Numbered from the stretch's first letter, positions 35,566 to 44,742 are shown. The stretch is 64,000 nucleotides of DNA from DASSQJ01 sp963773655 (GCA_963773655.1 CAVZBX010000003.1:682001-746000), one strand, 5' to 3'. Notes: generated by a model not told the origin, from the sequence alone. Numbers and translations are program-made.

Positions 35566-36476
35566 GCACCGCCACCACCACTCCGGTCGTCGCGCACACG
35601 CGGGCCGAGCTCGCCGCGGCGCGCGAGGCGCTGCCGAGCCGCGACGTCGCCGTCGTGATGACGATGGGCGCCCTCCACGAGGGGCACGCCCACCTGATCC
35701 GCACGGCGCGGGAACGGCACGACCACGTCGTCGTCACGATCTTCCTCAACCCGCTCCAGTTCGGGCCCAAGGAGGACCTCTCCCACTACCCGCGCACCTT
35801 CGACGCCGACATGTCGATCTGCACCGCGTCCGGTGTCGACGTCGTCTTCGCGCCGAGCCCTGACGTCGTCTACCCCGACGGCGACCCCGGTGTGCGCGTC
35901 TCCGCGGGACCCCTCGGCGCCGTGCTCGAGGGGGCCTCCCGCCCCGGCCACTTCGACGGGGTGGTCACGGTCGTCGGCAAGCTGTTCCACCTCACCGGTG
36001 CCCGCAGCGCCTACTTCGGGCAGAAGGACGCCCAGCAGCTGCTCCTCATCCGGCGGATGGTGCGCGACCTCGACTTCCCGGTGGAGGTGGTGTCGGTGCC
36101 GACCGTGCGCGAGGAGGACGGGCTGGCGATGAGCAGCCGCAACGCCTACCTCACCGAGAGCGACCGCGAGGTGGCCCTGTGCCTGAGCCGGGCACTGCGG
36201 GCCGGTGCCGACGCCGCCCCCTTCGGTCCGTCGGCGGTGCGCCGGGCGGCGCGCGAGGTGCTGGTCGAGGAGCCGCTCGCCCTCGTCGACTACCTCGTGC
36301 TCGTGCACCCCGAGAGCCTCGCCGACGTGCCGGAGTGGTACCGCGGCGAGGCCCTGCTCGCGGTCGCCGCCCGGATCGGGACGACCCGCCTCATCGACAA
36401 CACCCCGGTCGTCGTCGGCCCCGGGGGCGGCGCCATCGACGTCTTCAGCGAGCCGTCGCCCGGCGAGGGCCGATGA
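35562..36476 (+). CDS. panC: pantothenate synthetase
   Basis: Condenses pantoate and beta-alanine with ATP. 304 residues with MTMGALHEGHAHLI (HIGH-type motif, about 32-45), FLNPLQFGPKEDLSHYPR, GQKDAQQ and the KMSKS-like MSSRNAYL. The start GTG 35562 overlaps the preceding stop, and its own stop overlaps nadB (ATGA), so the three genes are coupled. panB and panD are not in the window. Confidence 0.95.
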   Translation: MSTATTTPVVAHTRAELAAAREALPSRDVAVVMTMGALHEGHAHLIRTARERHDHVVVTIFLNPLQFGPKEDLSHYPRTFDADMSICTASGVDVVFAPSPDVVYPDGDPGVRVSAGPLGAVLEGASRPGHFDGVVTVVGKLFHLTGARSAYFGQKDAQQLLLIRRMVRDLDFPVEVVSVPTVREEDGLAMSSRNAYLTESDREVALCLSRALRAGADAAPFGPSAVRRAAREVLVEEPLALVDYLVLVHPESLADVPEWYRGEALLAVAARIGTTRLIDNTPVVVGPGGGAIDVFSEPSPGEGR

Positions 36477-38176
36477 GCGCGCCCCGCCTGCCGCGGCGGC
36501 TGGCCGCGCCCGAGCCGGGCTGGACGACCGAGGCCGACGTCATCGTCGTCGGCTCCGGCATCGCCGGCCTCACCGCCGCGCTGCGGCTGCGCGAGCGCGT
36601 CGACCGGGTGCTGCTCGTCACCAAGACGGTGCTCTCCGCCGGGTCCACGCAGTGGGCCCAGGGTGGCATCGCGGCGGCGCTCGACCCGGAGGACACTCCC
36701 CAGGAGCACCTCGAGGACACCCTCGTCGCCGGGGTCGGGCTGTGCGACGAGGAGGCCGTACGCGCGCTCGTCACCGAGGGGCCCGAGCGGGTCCGCGAGC
36801 TCGTGGGGCTCGGTGCCGTCTTCGACCTCGACGCCGGGGGGCTGATCAAGCTGACCCGCGAGGGCGGCCACCACCGCGACCGGATCGCCCACGCCGGCGG
36901 GGACGCCACGGGCGCGGAGATCTCGCGCGCCCTCATCGCCGCGCTCGACGCGGTGACGGACGACCCGGGAATCGAGGTCATCGAGCACGCCCTCGTCGTC
37001 GACCTCTGCACGGCCGCCGACGGCGCCGTCTGCGGCGTGACGCTGCACGTCATCGGGGAGGGGCAGGTCGACGGTGTCGGCGCCGCCTTCGGGCGTGCGG
37101 TGGTGCTGGCCACCGGCGGGCTGGGCCAGATCTACGCGTCGACCACGAACCCGCCGGTCGCGACGGGCGACGGGATGGCGGCGGCGCTGCGGGCCGGCGC
37201 GCGGGTCACCGACCTCGAGTTCGTCCAGTTCCACCCGACGGTGCTCTTCCTCGGCGAGGGCTCCACCGGTCAGCAGCCGCTCATCTCGGAGGCGGTGCGC
37301 GGGGAGGGGGCCTTTCTCGTCGACGACACCGGCCGACGCTTCATGCAGGGACGCCACGACCTGGCCGACCTCGCGCCCCGCGACGTCGTGGCGCGCGCCA
37401 TCCTCGACGTCATGGCCGAGCGAGGGCTGGCGCACGTATGGCTCGACGCCCGCCACCTCGGGGCGGCGTTCCTCGAGGCGCGGTTCCCGTCGATCGTGGC
37501 GCGCTGCCGCGAGCTCGGCATCGACCCCGCCACCGAGCTCCTGCCGGTGGCGCCGGCCCAGCACTACGCCTCGGGAGGGGTGGAGACCGACCTCGTCGGT
37601 CGCTCCAGCCTCGACGGCCTCTACGCGTGCGGGGAGTGCTCGTGCACGGGGGTCCACGGCGCGAACCGGCTCGCGTCCAACTCCTTGCTCGAGGGGCTGG
37701 TGTTCGCCGCACGGATCGCCGACGACGTGGCGGCGCGGCTGTCGGCGGGTGAGCTGCCGCGCCGCCGTCCGGTCGGGTCGGTGGGCCACGGGGCGCTGCT
37801 TGCCGCGGAGCGGCGGATCGAGGTGCAGCGCACGATGAGCCGCGGCTCCGGCCCGGTGCGCTCGGCGGAGTCGACGCGCGAGGCCGTCGACGCGCTGACC
37901 GCGCTCGTGGCGCTGCCGGCCGAGGAGGCCGAGCCGGGGCCGGCGGCCTGGGAGACGACGAACCTGCTCCACCTCGGGCTCGCCCTGAGCCTCACGGCCG
38001 AGCGGCGCGAGGAGACCCGTGGCGGCCACGTCCGTTCCGACTTCCCCGCCCGCGACGACGAGCGGTGGCTGGTGCACCAGCTCGTCACCCGACTGGACGA
38101 CGGCAGCGTGGAGGTGGGCGAGCGGGCGGCTGAGCTGCCCTTCGGGGGTCCGGTCGCGGTCGAGGAGGTGCGGTGA
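36473..38176 (+). CDS. nadB: L-aspartate oxidase
   Basis: Flavoenzyme that oxidises L-aspartate to iminoaspartate, the first step of NAD synthesis. 567 residues: FAD motif VIVVGSGIAGLTAAL (about 24-38), STQWAQGGIAAAL (about 60-72), GGHHRDRIAHAGGDATG (about 132-148), HPTVLF and the GECSCTGVHGANRLASNSLLEG FAD-binding end (split). The succinate dehydrogenase-type C-terminal helical domain is complete. nadA, whose product uses the unstable iminoaspartate, is not adjacent. Confidence 0.95.
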   Translation: MSAPRLPRRLAAPEPGWTTEADVIVVGSGIAGLTAALRLRERVDRVLLVTKTVLSAGSTQWAQGGIAAALDPEDTPQEHLEDTLVAGVGLCDEEAVRALVTEGPERVRELVGLGAVFDLDAGGLIKLTREGGHHRDRIAHAGGDATGAEISRALIAALDAVTDDPGIEVIEHALVVDLCTAADGAVCGVTLHVIGEGQVDGVGAAFGRAVVLATGGLGQIYASTTNPPVATGDGMAAALRAGARVTDLEFVQFHPTVLFLGEGSTGQQPLISEAVRGEGAFLVDDTGRRFMQGRHDLADLAPRDVVARAILDVMAERGLAHVWLDARHLGAAFLEARFPSIVARCRELGIDPATELLPVAPAQHYASGGVETDLVGRSSLDGLYACGECSCTGVHGANRLASNSLLEGLVFAARIADDVAARLSAGELPRRRPVGSVGHGALLAAERRIEVQRTMSRGSGPVRSAESTREAVDALTALVALPAEEAEPGPAAWETTNLLHLGLALSLTAERREETRGGHVRSDFPARDDERWLVHQLVTRLDDGSVEVGERAAELPFGGPVAVEEVR

Positions 38177-39057
38177 GCGGCTTCGGCTTCCCGACGGCGG
38201 ACGCGAGCCTCGTGGTCGAGCGGGCGCTGGACGAGGACCTGGACTCGGGCACCGACGTCACCACGGTCGCGACCATCCCGGCCGGCCAGCAGTCGGTGGC
38301 ACACGTGCTGGCGCGCGCCGGCGGCGTGGTCGCCGGGCTCCCGGTGGTGCGGCTCGTGCTCGACGCGGTGGATGCACGGCTGGGCACGGGACCGGTGTCG
38401 GTGGCGGAGCACGTCGACGACGGCGACCGGGTGCGTCCGGGCGACCACCTCGCCACCGTGCGCGGATCCACCCGCACCACCCTGGTCGCCGAGCGGACGG
38501 CCCTCAACGTCCTCTGTCGCACCTCCGGCGTGGCCACGCACACCCGGCGCTGGGCGGACCTCCTCGAGGGCACCGGCGCGACGGTCCTCGACACCCGCAA
38601 GACCACGCCGGGGATGCGGGCGTTGGAGAAGTACGCGGTGCGCTGCGGCGGCGGCACGAACAAGCGGATGGGCCTGTACGACGTGGCGATGGTCAAGGAC
38701 AACCACAAGCTCGCCGCCGGTGGCCTGACCGCGGCCGTCGACGCCGTCCGGGCGCGGTTCCCCGCCGTCGAGATCCAGGTGGAGGTCACGACGACCGAGG
38801 AGGCCCTCGAGTCGGTGGCCGCGGGAGCGCGGTTCCTGCTGTGCGACAACATGGGCCCGCGCCTGCTCCGGGAGACGGTGACCGCGGTGCGGGCGACGGG
38901 GCAGCCGGTCGAGATCGAGGCCACCGGGGGGCTGACCCTCGACGTCGTGCGCGAGTACGCGCAGACCGGGGTGGACTACCTCTCCGTGGGCGGCCTCACC
39001 CACTCCTCGCCGATCGTCGACATCGCCCTCGACCTCGACCCGGTGGGTGACCGGTGA
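38173..39057 (+). CDS. nadC: nicotinate-nucleotide pyrophosphorylase (quinolinate PRTase)
   Basis: Decarboxylating quinolinate phosphoribosyltransferase, giving nicotinate mononucleotide. 294 residues with EDLDSGTDVTT, ERTALNVLCRTSGVATHTRR, DTRKTTPGMRALEKYAVRCGG-type quinolinate site, KDNHKLAAGG, and EATGGLTLDVVREYA with VDYLSVGGLTHS at the C-terminus. GTG 38173 overlaps the nadB stop; its stop overlaps the SRPBCC gene. Confidence 0.95.
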   Translation: MSGFGFPTADASLVVERALDEDLDSGTDVTTVATIPAGQQSVAHVLARAGGVVAGLPVVRLVLDAVDARLGTGPVSVAEHVDDGDRVRPGDHLATVRGSTRTTLVAERTALNVLCRTSGVATHTRRWADLLEGTGATVLDTRKTTPGMRALEKYAVRCGGGTNKRMGLYDVAMVKDNHKLAAGGLTAAVDAVRARFPAVEIQVEVTTTEEALESVAAGARFLLCDNMGPRLLRETVTAVRATGQPVEIEATGGLTLDVVREYAQTGVDYLSVGGLTHSSPIVDIALDLDPVGDR

Positions 39058-39500
39058 GCGTCGACGTGTCGACCGAGGTGGTGGTCGAGCGACCGGTCGA
39101 CGTCGTCGCCGGCTACACCTGCGACCCGCGCAACGCCCCGGAGTGGTACGCCAACATCCGGTCGGTGGAGCTGCTGACACCGGGGCCGGTCTCGGTGGGG
39201 AGCCGGATGCGGTTCGTCGCCGGGTTCCTCGGTCGACGGCTCGAGTACACCTACGAGGTCCTCGAGCTGGAGCCCGGGCGGGCGATGACGATGTCGACCT
39301 CCTCCGGGCCGTTCCCCATGACCACCGAGTACCGCTTCACGGCGTCCGGGGACGCCCGCACCGTGGTCATGCTGCGCAACCACGGGGAACCGAGCGGCTT
39401 CGGGTCGGTCGCGGCCCCGGTGCTGCGGCGCTCGATGGAGCGGGCCAACCGCAAGGACCTGGAGACCCTCAAGTCCGTCCTGGAGGGCCGGGCGCGCTGA
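39054..39500 (+). CDS. SRPBCC-family protein (polyketide cyclase/START-like)
   Basis: 148-residue SRPBCC (Bet v1-like) fold protein: VSTEVVVERPVDVVAGYTCD, then NAPEWYANIRSVELL, GRRLEYTYEVLELEPGRAM and TTEYRFTASG. Such proteins bind hydrophobic ligands in a deep pocket. The gene is coupled to nadC by a GTGA overlap but no direct metabolic link is visible. Function unassigned. Confidence 0.8.
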   Translation: MSVDVSTEVVVERPVDVVAGYTCDPRNAPEWYANIRSVELLTPGPVSVGSRMRFVAGFLGRRLEYTYEVLELEPGRAMTMSTSSGPFPMTTEYRFTASGDARTVVMLRNHGEPSGFGSVAAPVLRRSMERANRKDLETLKSVLEGRAR

Positions 39501-39653
39501 GTCTCGGTGCGGGGCCGCGGATCCGGGTCCCGTGGACGGTGGCCCGAGGCGGTGGTGCCGTTCCGGCGGCGGCCGTTCCGCCTCAGGGACCGGGTCGAGG
39601 ACCGGTGTCGGTGGTGCGGCGTAGGGTCGCGTCGACGCGGATGGGGGTTTGTC

Positions 39654-41660
39654 GTGGGGGCACAGGTGGGGCCGGGCGAGGTGGTGGCTGCGGCGTCGAC
39701 AGCGGTGGAGGCGCTGGCGTCGGTGGCGCGCTCGTCCTCGGTGGCGGGGGAGCGGGGGTCCCGGGCGGAGTGGGCGGCGGCGCTGGAGCAGCTGCAGCGA
39801 GTCGCCGACGTGGCTGCGGCGGCGCAGGACGCGGTGCTGGTGGCGTTGGCGGCGATCGAGGAGGGATGGGCCGAGGACGGCACCGTGCAGGAGACCCACC
39901 GGGCGCCGGGGCACGTGGCGCTGGATGCGGCCGCGGTCGTGTCCGGGGTGTTGAACGTCTCGGCGGTGCACGCCGAGCGTCGGGTGCGGTCGGCGGTGCG
40001 GCTGGCCGCGGACGGGCCGGTGGGGTCGGCGTCGGCGACCGGCCTCGCGGGGCTGCACGCGGCGATGGCGGCGGGGCGCGTGGACGGGTACCGAGCGGCG
40101 GTGGTGGCCGACGAGCTCGAGCTCGCGCCGGCGCAGGTGGCGGCGTCGGTGGTTGGGGCGCTCGAGTCGTTCCTCGGTGCCGAGGACGCCACCGCGTTGC
40201 GGCGACGCTGCCGTCGGCTGCTGGCGCGGGTGTGTCCTGACCTGTTGCGGCAGCGGGCGGTGCGGGCGCGAGCGGAGTCACGGCTGGAGCGCTGGGCGAG
40301 CGAGCCGGGGGTGGACTGCTGGCACGGGACCTTCCCGTCGGAGGAGGCGGCGCGGGCCTGGGCGGCGGTCGACGCCTTGGCGCAGCGTTACGTGGCGGCG
40401 GGAACCTGTCCCGAGATCGGACGTGCCCGGGCCAAGGCGCTGACCGACCTGGTGGAGGGCAGCGCCACGATCGAGACGGTGCTCACCCTGGTGGTCCCCC
40501 ACGACGCAGCCCCGGGCGAGGGCGGCCCGGTGGTTCCCGGTGTCGCTCGCCCGGCCTCGCGCAGCCAGGACCCGCCCCCGCGCAGCCAGGACCCGCCCCC
40601 GCGCAGCCAGGACCCGCCCCCGCGCAGCCAGGACCCGCCCCCGCGCGGGCCGGTGGATCCCGCGGTGGGCGACCCGATGGCGTCGGCTCCGCGAGAGGTC
40701 GGTGCCGACGGTGGGTCCGCGCACGACCTGGTGGAGGTGGCCGGGGTCCGGGCCGGGGAACCGCTGCTGGTGGCCCGCGGCTGGCTCCAGGAGGCGGTGG
40801 CGGCGACCCGGGTGGCGGGCCAGCACCGCACGGGCCGGGTGCGGGTGGTCGCGGGAGACCCCGCCACCGGGGCGCTGGTCGACCCCGCCGGAGTGCTGGG
40901 CGGCGACGGGTACCGACCGCGGGCGGAGCTGGTGGCGCTGGTCCGGGCCCGGGACGGCCGGTGCCGGTTCCCGGGGTGTCAGGTCGCGGCGCGGTTCTGC
41001 GACATCGACCACGCGCGGGCCTGGCCGGCGGGCCGGACCAGCGCCCAGAACCTCGTCTGCCTGTGCCGGCGCCACCACCGGGTCAAGCAGCGCCCGAGAT
41101 GGCGCCTGGCGCTCGCCCCGGACGGCACCGCGACGTGGACCGACCCCACGGGGCGAACCCGCACCACGGTGCCCGTGGACACGCTGCACCCGCTGGTGCT
41201 CCGGGCCGCCGACGATGAGCTCCACGCCGGTGAGCTTCCGCCCGGCGTGGGGACCGGTGAGCGGTCGGGGGGTGCTGGGACCGGTGAGCGGTTGCGGGGC
41301 GCTGGGACCGGTGAGCGGTTGCGGGGCGCTGGGACCGGTGAGCGGTTGCGGGGCGCTGGGACCGGTGAGCGGTTGCGGGGTGCTGGGACCGGTGAGCGGT
41401 TGCGGGGCGCCGGCGCCGGTCATCCGCCGGCCACCCCGGCCGGGCCCCGCCTCCTGGTACCCGACGGACCACACTCCTCTCTCGAGCACCGCCTCGAACA
41501 CCACCTGCCGGGGCACTGGCGGCACCTGGGCCGCCGCGCTGAGGTGTCCCGCCGGCTCCCGGGCCGGTGGCTGCACGACGGTCAGGACCATCGCGCGGTC
41601 ACGCCCCGTCGGGCCCACCGTCGCCGCGTCCCCGACCGGGAGGAGCCGCCACCCTTCTGA
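39654..41660 (+). CDS. DUF222/HNH endonuclease-domain protein with two repeat arrays
   Basis: 668-residue DUF222 protein with a C-terminal HNH nuclease motif, a family that is multicopy in Micrococcales and of uncertain role. DUF222 helices occupy about 25-290; the HNH motif is RCRFPGCQVAARFCDIDHARAW plus NLVCLCRRHHRVK (about 435-475, written here in parts). Between them is a four-copy RSQDPPP repeat, and after the nuclease a six-copy TGERLRGAG-type repeat. GTG 39654 is preferred (GGGGG upstream, TAGGGT -10 at 39622-39627); the longer frame from 39507 begins with non-coding-like sequence. Confidence 0.82.
   Translation: MGAQVGPGEVVAAASTAVEALASVARSSSVAGERGSRAEWAAALEQLQRVADVAAAAQDAVLVALAAIEEGWAEDGTVQETHRAPGHVALDAAAVVSGVLNVSAVHAERRVRSAVRLAADGPVGSASATGLAGLHAAMAAGRVDGYRAAVVADELELAPAQVAASVVGALESFLGAEDATALRRRCRRLLARVCPDLLRQRAVRARAESRLERWASEPGVDCWHGTFPSEEAARAWAAVDALAQRYVAAGTCPEIGRARAKALTDLVEGSATIETVLTLVVPHDAAPGEGGPVVPGVARPASRSQDPPPRSQDPPPRSQDPPPRSQDPPPRGPVDPAVGDPMASAPREVGADGGSAHDLVEVAGVRAGEPLLVARGWLQEAVAATRVAGQHRTGRVRVVAGDPATGALVDPAGVLGGDGYRPRAELVALVRARDGRCRFPGCQVAARFCDIDHARAWPAGRTSAQNLVCLCRRHHRVKQRPRWRLALAPDGTATWTDPTGRTRTTVPVDTLHPLVLRAADDELHAGELPPGVGTGERSGGAGTGERLRGAGTGERLRGAGTGERLRGAGTGERLRGAGTGERLRGAGAGHPPATPAGPRLLVPDGPHSSLEHRLEHHLPGHWRHLGRRAEVSRRLPGRWLHDGQDHRAVTPRRAHRRRVPDREEPPPF
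40560..40643 (+). repeat. 21-bp coding tandem repeat, 4 copies
   Basis: Four identical 21-bp units begin at 40560, 40581, 40602 and 40623 and encode RSQDPPP in the linker between the DUF222 and HNH parts. Identity at DNA level implies recent expansion. Confidence 0.92.
41250..41411 (+). repeat. 27-bp coding tandem repeat, 6 copies
   Basis: Units beginning GGGACCGGTGAGCGG start at 41250, 41277, 41304, 41331, 41358 and 41385 and encode TGERLRGAG. The first copy has diverged (GGTCGGGG in place of GGTTGCGG). The period keeps the frame; the array lies C-terminal to the HNH motif. Confidence 0.92.
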
Positions 41661-41757
41661 ACCGGGGGTCACCATCACCCTGAACCGGGCGACCGCCGGC
41701 GTCGGGGAGTCCGTCGGTGGTGGGGCGAGTGCCGGCGCACCCTGACAGACTGCAACG

Positions 41758-42258
41758 GTGGACGAGTCCAGCGCTGCCCGGCCGACCCCGCCACCGCCGG
41801 GGTGGTACCCGGCGGCCGGCGGGCACCTCTGGTGGTGGGACGGGCGGCAGTGGGTGCTCCGTGCACCGGATCGGCCGGTTGACCCCACGCTGAGCGTGCT
41901 GCCCCACCTCGCCTTCTTCGTGGCGCCGGTCGTGGGTGCCGTCGCGGTGCTCCTGACCCTCGGCCGGCGCGATGCGTTCGTCCGCCACCATGCCGCCGAG
42001 GCTGTCAACGCGCAGATCTGGTTCCTGCTCGCCTACGGTGTCGGGTTCCTCGCATGGCTGGGCGTGGTCCTCGTGACCGTGGCGACCGGTCGCGACGCCG
42101 TCATGTCCTTCGGTGTCCTGGTCTGGATCGGGCTCCTCGCCGTGACCGTGGCCGCATCCGTGCTGTCGATCATCGGGGCGGTGAAGGGCAGCCGTCGCGA
42201 GTGGTGGCGCTGTCCGGGCCTGCCCTACCGTTTCGTTCCCGGGGCGGCCGCGCCCTGA
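41758..42258 (+). CDS. DUF2510-like/DUF4870 membrane protein
   Basis: 166 residues. The N-terminus has a DUF2510-like segment (PPPGWYPAAGGHLWWWDGRQW, split around residue 20). The rest is a DUF4870-type membrane part with helices at about 48-65, 84-107 and 118-140 and the motif DAFVRHHAAEAVNAQIWF. The family is widespread; function unknown. GTG 41758 without a clear ribosome site. Confidence 0.78.
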   Translation: MDESSAARPTPPPPGWYPAAGGHLWWWDGRQWVLRAPDRPVDPTLSVLPHLAFFVAPVVGAVAVLLTLGRRDAFVRHHAAEAVNAQIWFLLAYGVGFLAWLGVVLVTVATGRDAVMSFGVLVWIGLLAVTVAASVLSIIGAVKGSRREWWRCPGLPYRFVPGAAAP

Positions 42259-42325
42259 GCTGCCCGCCGCCGCGGGCTCGTCGAACCGCACCGGGCCGGA
42301 GTGGAGAGAGGACCGAGACCGGAGG

Positions 42326-42799
42326 ATGACGACACCGGCAGCACCCCGCGACCGCCTGACCCGGCTGGCCGACACCCGGCACCGGCTGGAGCACGACATC
42401 GACCTCTGGCTGGCCACCGCGCCGGCCGACGGCGGCGCACCCGGACTCGTCCCCCTCTCTTTCCACTGGGACGGCACGACCCTGCTCGTCGCGACGCCGA
42501 GCAGCAGTCGGGCGGGCACGAACCTGCGCACCACCGGCCGGGCTCGGGCGGCGCTCGGCGAGCTGCGTGACGTCGTGCTCGTCGACGCCCACGCCGAGGA
42601 GCACCCCATGGCTGCCGTGCCGGCCCCGCGGTGGGAGCGGTACGCCGCCCACGTCGGCTGGGACCCCAGGTCCGAGGGCCCGCCCTACGCGGCCTACCTC
42701 CTCACGCCGGTGCGGGTGCAGGCATGGCGCGAGAGCAACGAGCTGGCCGGCCGCACCCTGATGCGGGACGGCACCTGGCTCCCCTCGGACGGTCGTTGA
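42326..42799 (+). CDS. PPOX-class (flavin/F420) split-barrel protein
   Basis: 157-residue pyridoxamine-5'-phosphate-oxidase-like split barrel. Visible features are LWLATAPADGGAPGLVPLSF-type start of the barrel, a WDGTTLLVATPSSSRAGTNL segment and LGELRDVVLVDAHAE. The C-terminal VQAWRESNELAGRTLMRDG is typical of an actinobacterial subgroup that may use F420 or FMN. Cofactor cannot be decided from sequence alone. Its stop codon lies inside a tandem duplication. Confidence 0.75.
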   Translation: MTTPAAPRDRLTRLADTRHRLEHDIDLWLATAPADGGAPGLVPLSFHWDGTTLLVATPSSSRAGTNLRTTGRARAALGELRDVVLVDAHAEEHPMAAVPAPRWERYAAHVGWDPRSEGPPYAAYLLTPVRVQAWRESNELAGRTLMRDGTWLPSDGR

Positions 42800-42840
42800 G
42801 GCGCCGCCCGGACGGTCGTTGAGGCACCGCCCGGACGACC
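42786..42840. repeat. 23-bp tandem repeat spanning a stop codon
   Basis: Two 23-bp copies (42786-42808 and 42809-42831, core CGGACGGTCGTTGAGGC) and a partial third include the TGA (42797-42799) that ends the PPOX gene. The array fills the gap to the convergent methyltransferase gene. Confidence 0.88.
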
Positions 42841-42844
42841 GAGT

Positions 42845-43525
42845 TCAGTAACGGCGCCAGCGCAGGGCCACCGCGTAGTCGACCACGAGTCCCTCGTGCT
42901 CCGCGAGCACGGCCTCGGCCGGGCCGGGGGGCAGCTCGATCCGCACCACCGCCTCGAGGTCCTGGCGCCGGTCGAAGGTCCACTCGATGGTGAGGCGTTC
43001 GGTCGCGAAGCCCTGCCGGTCCCAGAACCGCTGGACGGCGACCGGGTCGTAGGCCGGATAGGCGCGGGTGAACCACCGGCCGAAGGTGGAGTCCGTGGCG
43101 TCGTTGTCGACGAGGCACGCCACGCCGCCGGGCCGCACGACGCGCGCCAGCTCGAGCAGGCCCGGCTCGCAACCCGGGCCGAAGAAGTAGGCCCACCGGG
43201 CGTGCGCGACATCGACCGAGGCTCGTGCCAGCGGCAGGGCCTCGGCGTCGCCGGCCACCACCCGGGCCGGCGAACCGGCCGCCCGCAGCCGCTCGGCGGC
43301 GCCCTGTACCAACGGTGGGTGTGGCTCCACCCCCAGGACCCGGGCGCCCTCCTCGGCGAACCGCGGGAGGTGGAACCCCGTGCCGCAGCCGACGTCGAGC
43401 AGCGTCGCGCCCGCCAGTGGGCGCAGTGCCGCGATCGCCTCGTCGATGACGCCGGCACGGTCCGAGGCCAGGTTCTCCAGCTCGTACACCTCGGGGGTGT
43501 CCCAGATGTTCGGGCTCCGGATCAC
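42845..43525 (-). CDS. class I SAM-dependent methyltransferase
   Basis: 226-residue methyltransferase. Motif I is LLDVGCGTGFHLP (about 42-54), motif II VLGVEPHPP, then VVAGDAEALPLARASVDVAHARW and VRPGGVACLVDND. The form resembles UbiE-type enzymes acting on small molecules. ATG 43525 overlaps the stop of the upstream Cys-rich protein gene (ATGA), so they are coupled; a joint role is likely but unknown. Confidence 0.82.
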   Translation of the reverse strand: MIRSPNIWDTPEVYELENLASDRAGVIDEAIAALRPLAGATLLDVGCGTGFHLPRFAEEGARVLGVEPHPPLVQGAAERLRAAGSPARVVAGDAEALPLARASVDVAHARWAYFFGPGCEPGLLELARVVRPGGVACLVDNDATDSTFGRWFTRAYPAYDPVAVQRFWDRQGFATERLTIEWTFDRRQDLEAVVRIELPPGPAEAVLAEHEGLVVDYAVALRWRRY

Positions 43526-44742
43526 GCGCCCTTGCCCTTGACGGTGCCTCTGCGCGTGGAGCTGCCCTTGCCGGCGGCTCGCGCCTTGCCGGTCGCCGCC
43601 GACGTGGACGGCCCGGCCGCCTTGGCCCGTGCCTTGTCCTTGACCGCTGCCTTGCTCTCGGCTGCTGCCTTGTCCTTGGCCGCTGCCTTGCTCTCGGCTG
43701 CTGCCTTGTCCTTGGCCGACGCCTTGCCCTTGGCCGACGCCTTGGCCGTGGTCGCTGCTTGGCCGTCGGCGCCTGCGTTCCCCTTGGCCGCGGTCTTCCC
43801 CTTGGCCGCGGTCTTCCCCTTGGCCGACGCCCTGCCCTTCGCCGGCGCCGGCGTGGCTGCCACCGGGTGTGCCGGCTCGTTGCCGCCGGCGGGTGCCAGC
43901 CGGCGGCGCGTGCGAGTCCGGCGCCCGCCGACGGTCCCTGCCGCGACGGTGGCGGGGTGCACGAGCAGGGGGATGAGCTCCCGGGCACCCGCGGACCGCG
44001 CTCGCAGCAGCGCCCTGAGGTGCGCCTCGCAGCGGACCACCAGCTCGGCGTACGCGGCCTCGCCCATCAGGGCGACGAGCTCGGGGCGGCTGCCGCGGTA
44101 GACCGGCTCACGACCCACGTGCGCCTCGGTGTTGCCCGAGCAGAACCAGTCCAGGTCGTGCCCGCCGGGCCCCCACCCCCGCCGGTCGTACTCGGCGATC
44201 GTCACCTCGAGGTAAGAGCTCTCGTCCGGCAGCTCGACGGTGCGGTAGCTCCGCCGGATCGGCAGCTGCCAGCACACGTCCGGCTTGGCCTCATGGGGCG
44301 GCCGGCCCGTGAGCACCGCGTGCTGGTGCAGGGCGCAGCCGGCGCCGGCGGGGAAGCCGGGGCGGTTGAGGAAGATGCAGGCGCCGTCGACGACCTTCGT
44401 CGCCCGGGCGCCGTCGCCGTCGACCGTGCTCCACGCCGACAGCCGCGCCGGGTTCTTCGTGCCCCCTTTCCCGTAGCCGGGGTGCAGCTGCCACTCGTCC
44501 TCGCCGAGCTCGGCGACCACGTCGCGGACCCGCTCGACGTCCTCCTCGTCGGTGAAGTGGGCGCCGAGCGTGCAGCACCCGTCATCCGGCCGGTCGGCGT
44601 AGATGCCGCGGCAGCCGGACCCGAAGATGCACGTCCAGCTGGACGTCAGCCAGGTGAGGTCGACCCGGTAGCGCTGTCCCGGGTTCGAGGGATCGGTGAA
44701 CTCGGCCCAGGTGCGGGGGATGTCGAGGGGCGTCTCCGGCAC
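43522..44742 (-). CDS. Cys-rich (YkgJ/DUF3109-like) protein with histone-H1-like tail
   Basis: 406 residues in two parts. The first 240 or so carry at least eight Cys in TCIFGSGCRGIY, DDGCCTLGAHF, GACIFLNRP, GAGCALHQHA, DVCWQLP and DWFCSGN, a pattern like zinc- or iron-binding YkgJ/DUF3109 proteins. The last 130 are Lys/Ala-rich repeats (AKGKTAAKGK, AAAESKAAAKDKA) as in bacterial histone-H1-like proteins, which suggests nucleic-acid or polyanion binding by composition. Exact family not certain. Leftward, coupled to a methyltransferase gene. Confidence 0.7.
   Translation of the reverse strand: MPETPLDIPRTWAEFTDPSNPGQRYRVDLTWLTSSWTCIFGSGCRGIYADRPDDGCCTLGAHFTDEEDVERVRDVVAELGEDEWQLHPGYGKGGTKNPARLSAWSTVDGDGARATKVVDGACIFLNRPGFPAGAGCALHQHAVLTGRPPHEAKPDVCWQLPIRRSYRTVELPDESSYLEVTIAEYDRRGWGPGGHDLDWFCSGNTEAHVGREPVYRGSRPELVALMGEAAYAELVVRCEAHLRALLRARSAGARELIPLLVHPATVAAGTVGGRRTRTRRRLAPAGGNEPAHPVAATPAPAKGRASAKGKTAAKGKTAAKGNAGADGQAATTAKASAKGKASAKDKAAAESKAAAKDKAAAESKAAVKDKARAKAAGPSTSAATGKARAAGKGSSTRRGTVKGKGA

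Noticed and set aside
40560..40643. Short direct repeats as a CRISPR or origin-type iteron array
   Set aside because: Four abutting 21-bp units encode RSQDPPP in frame within a DUF222/HNH gene; no spacers and no replication genes.
39654..41660. HNH motif taken as a homing endonuclease or intein
   Set aside because: The protein is an ordinary DUF222/HNH architecture with no splicing motifs and no split host gene.
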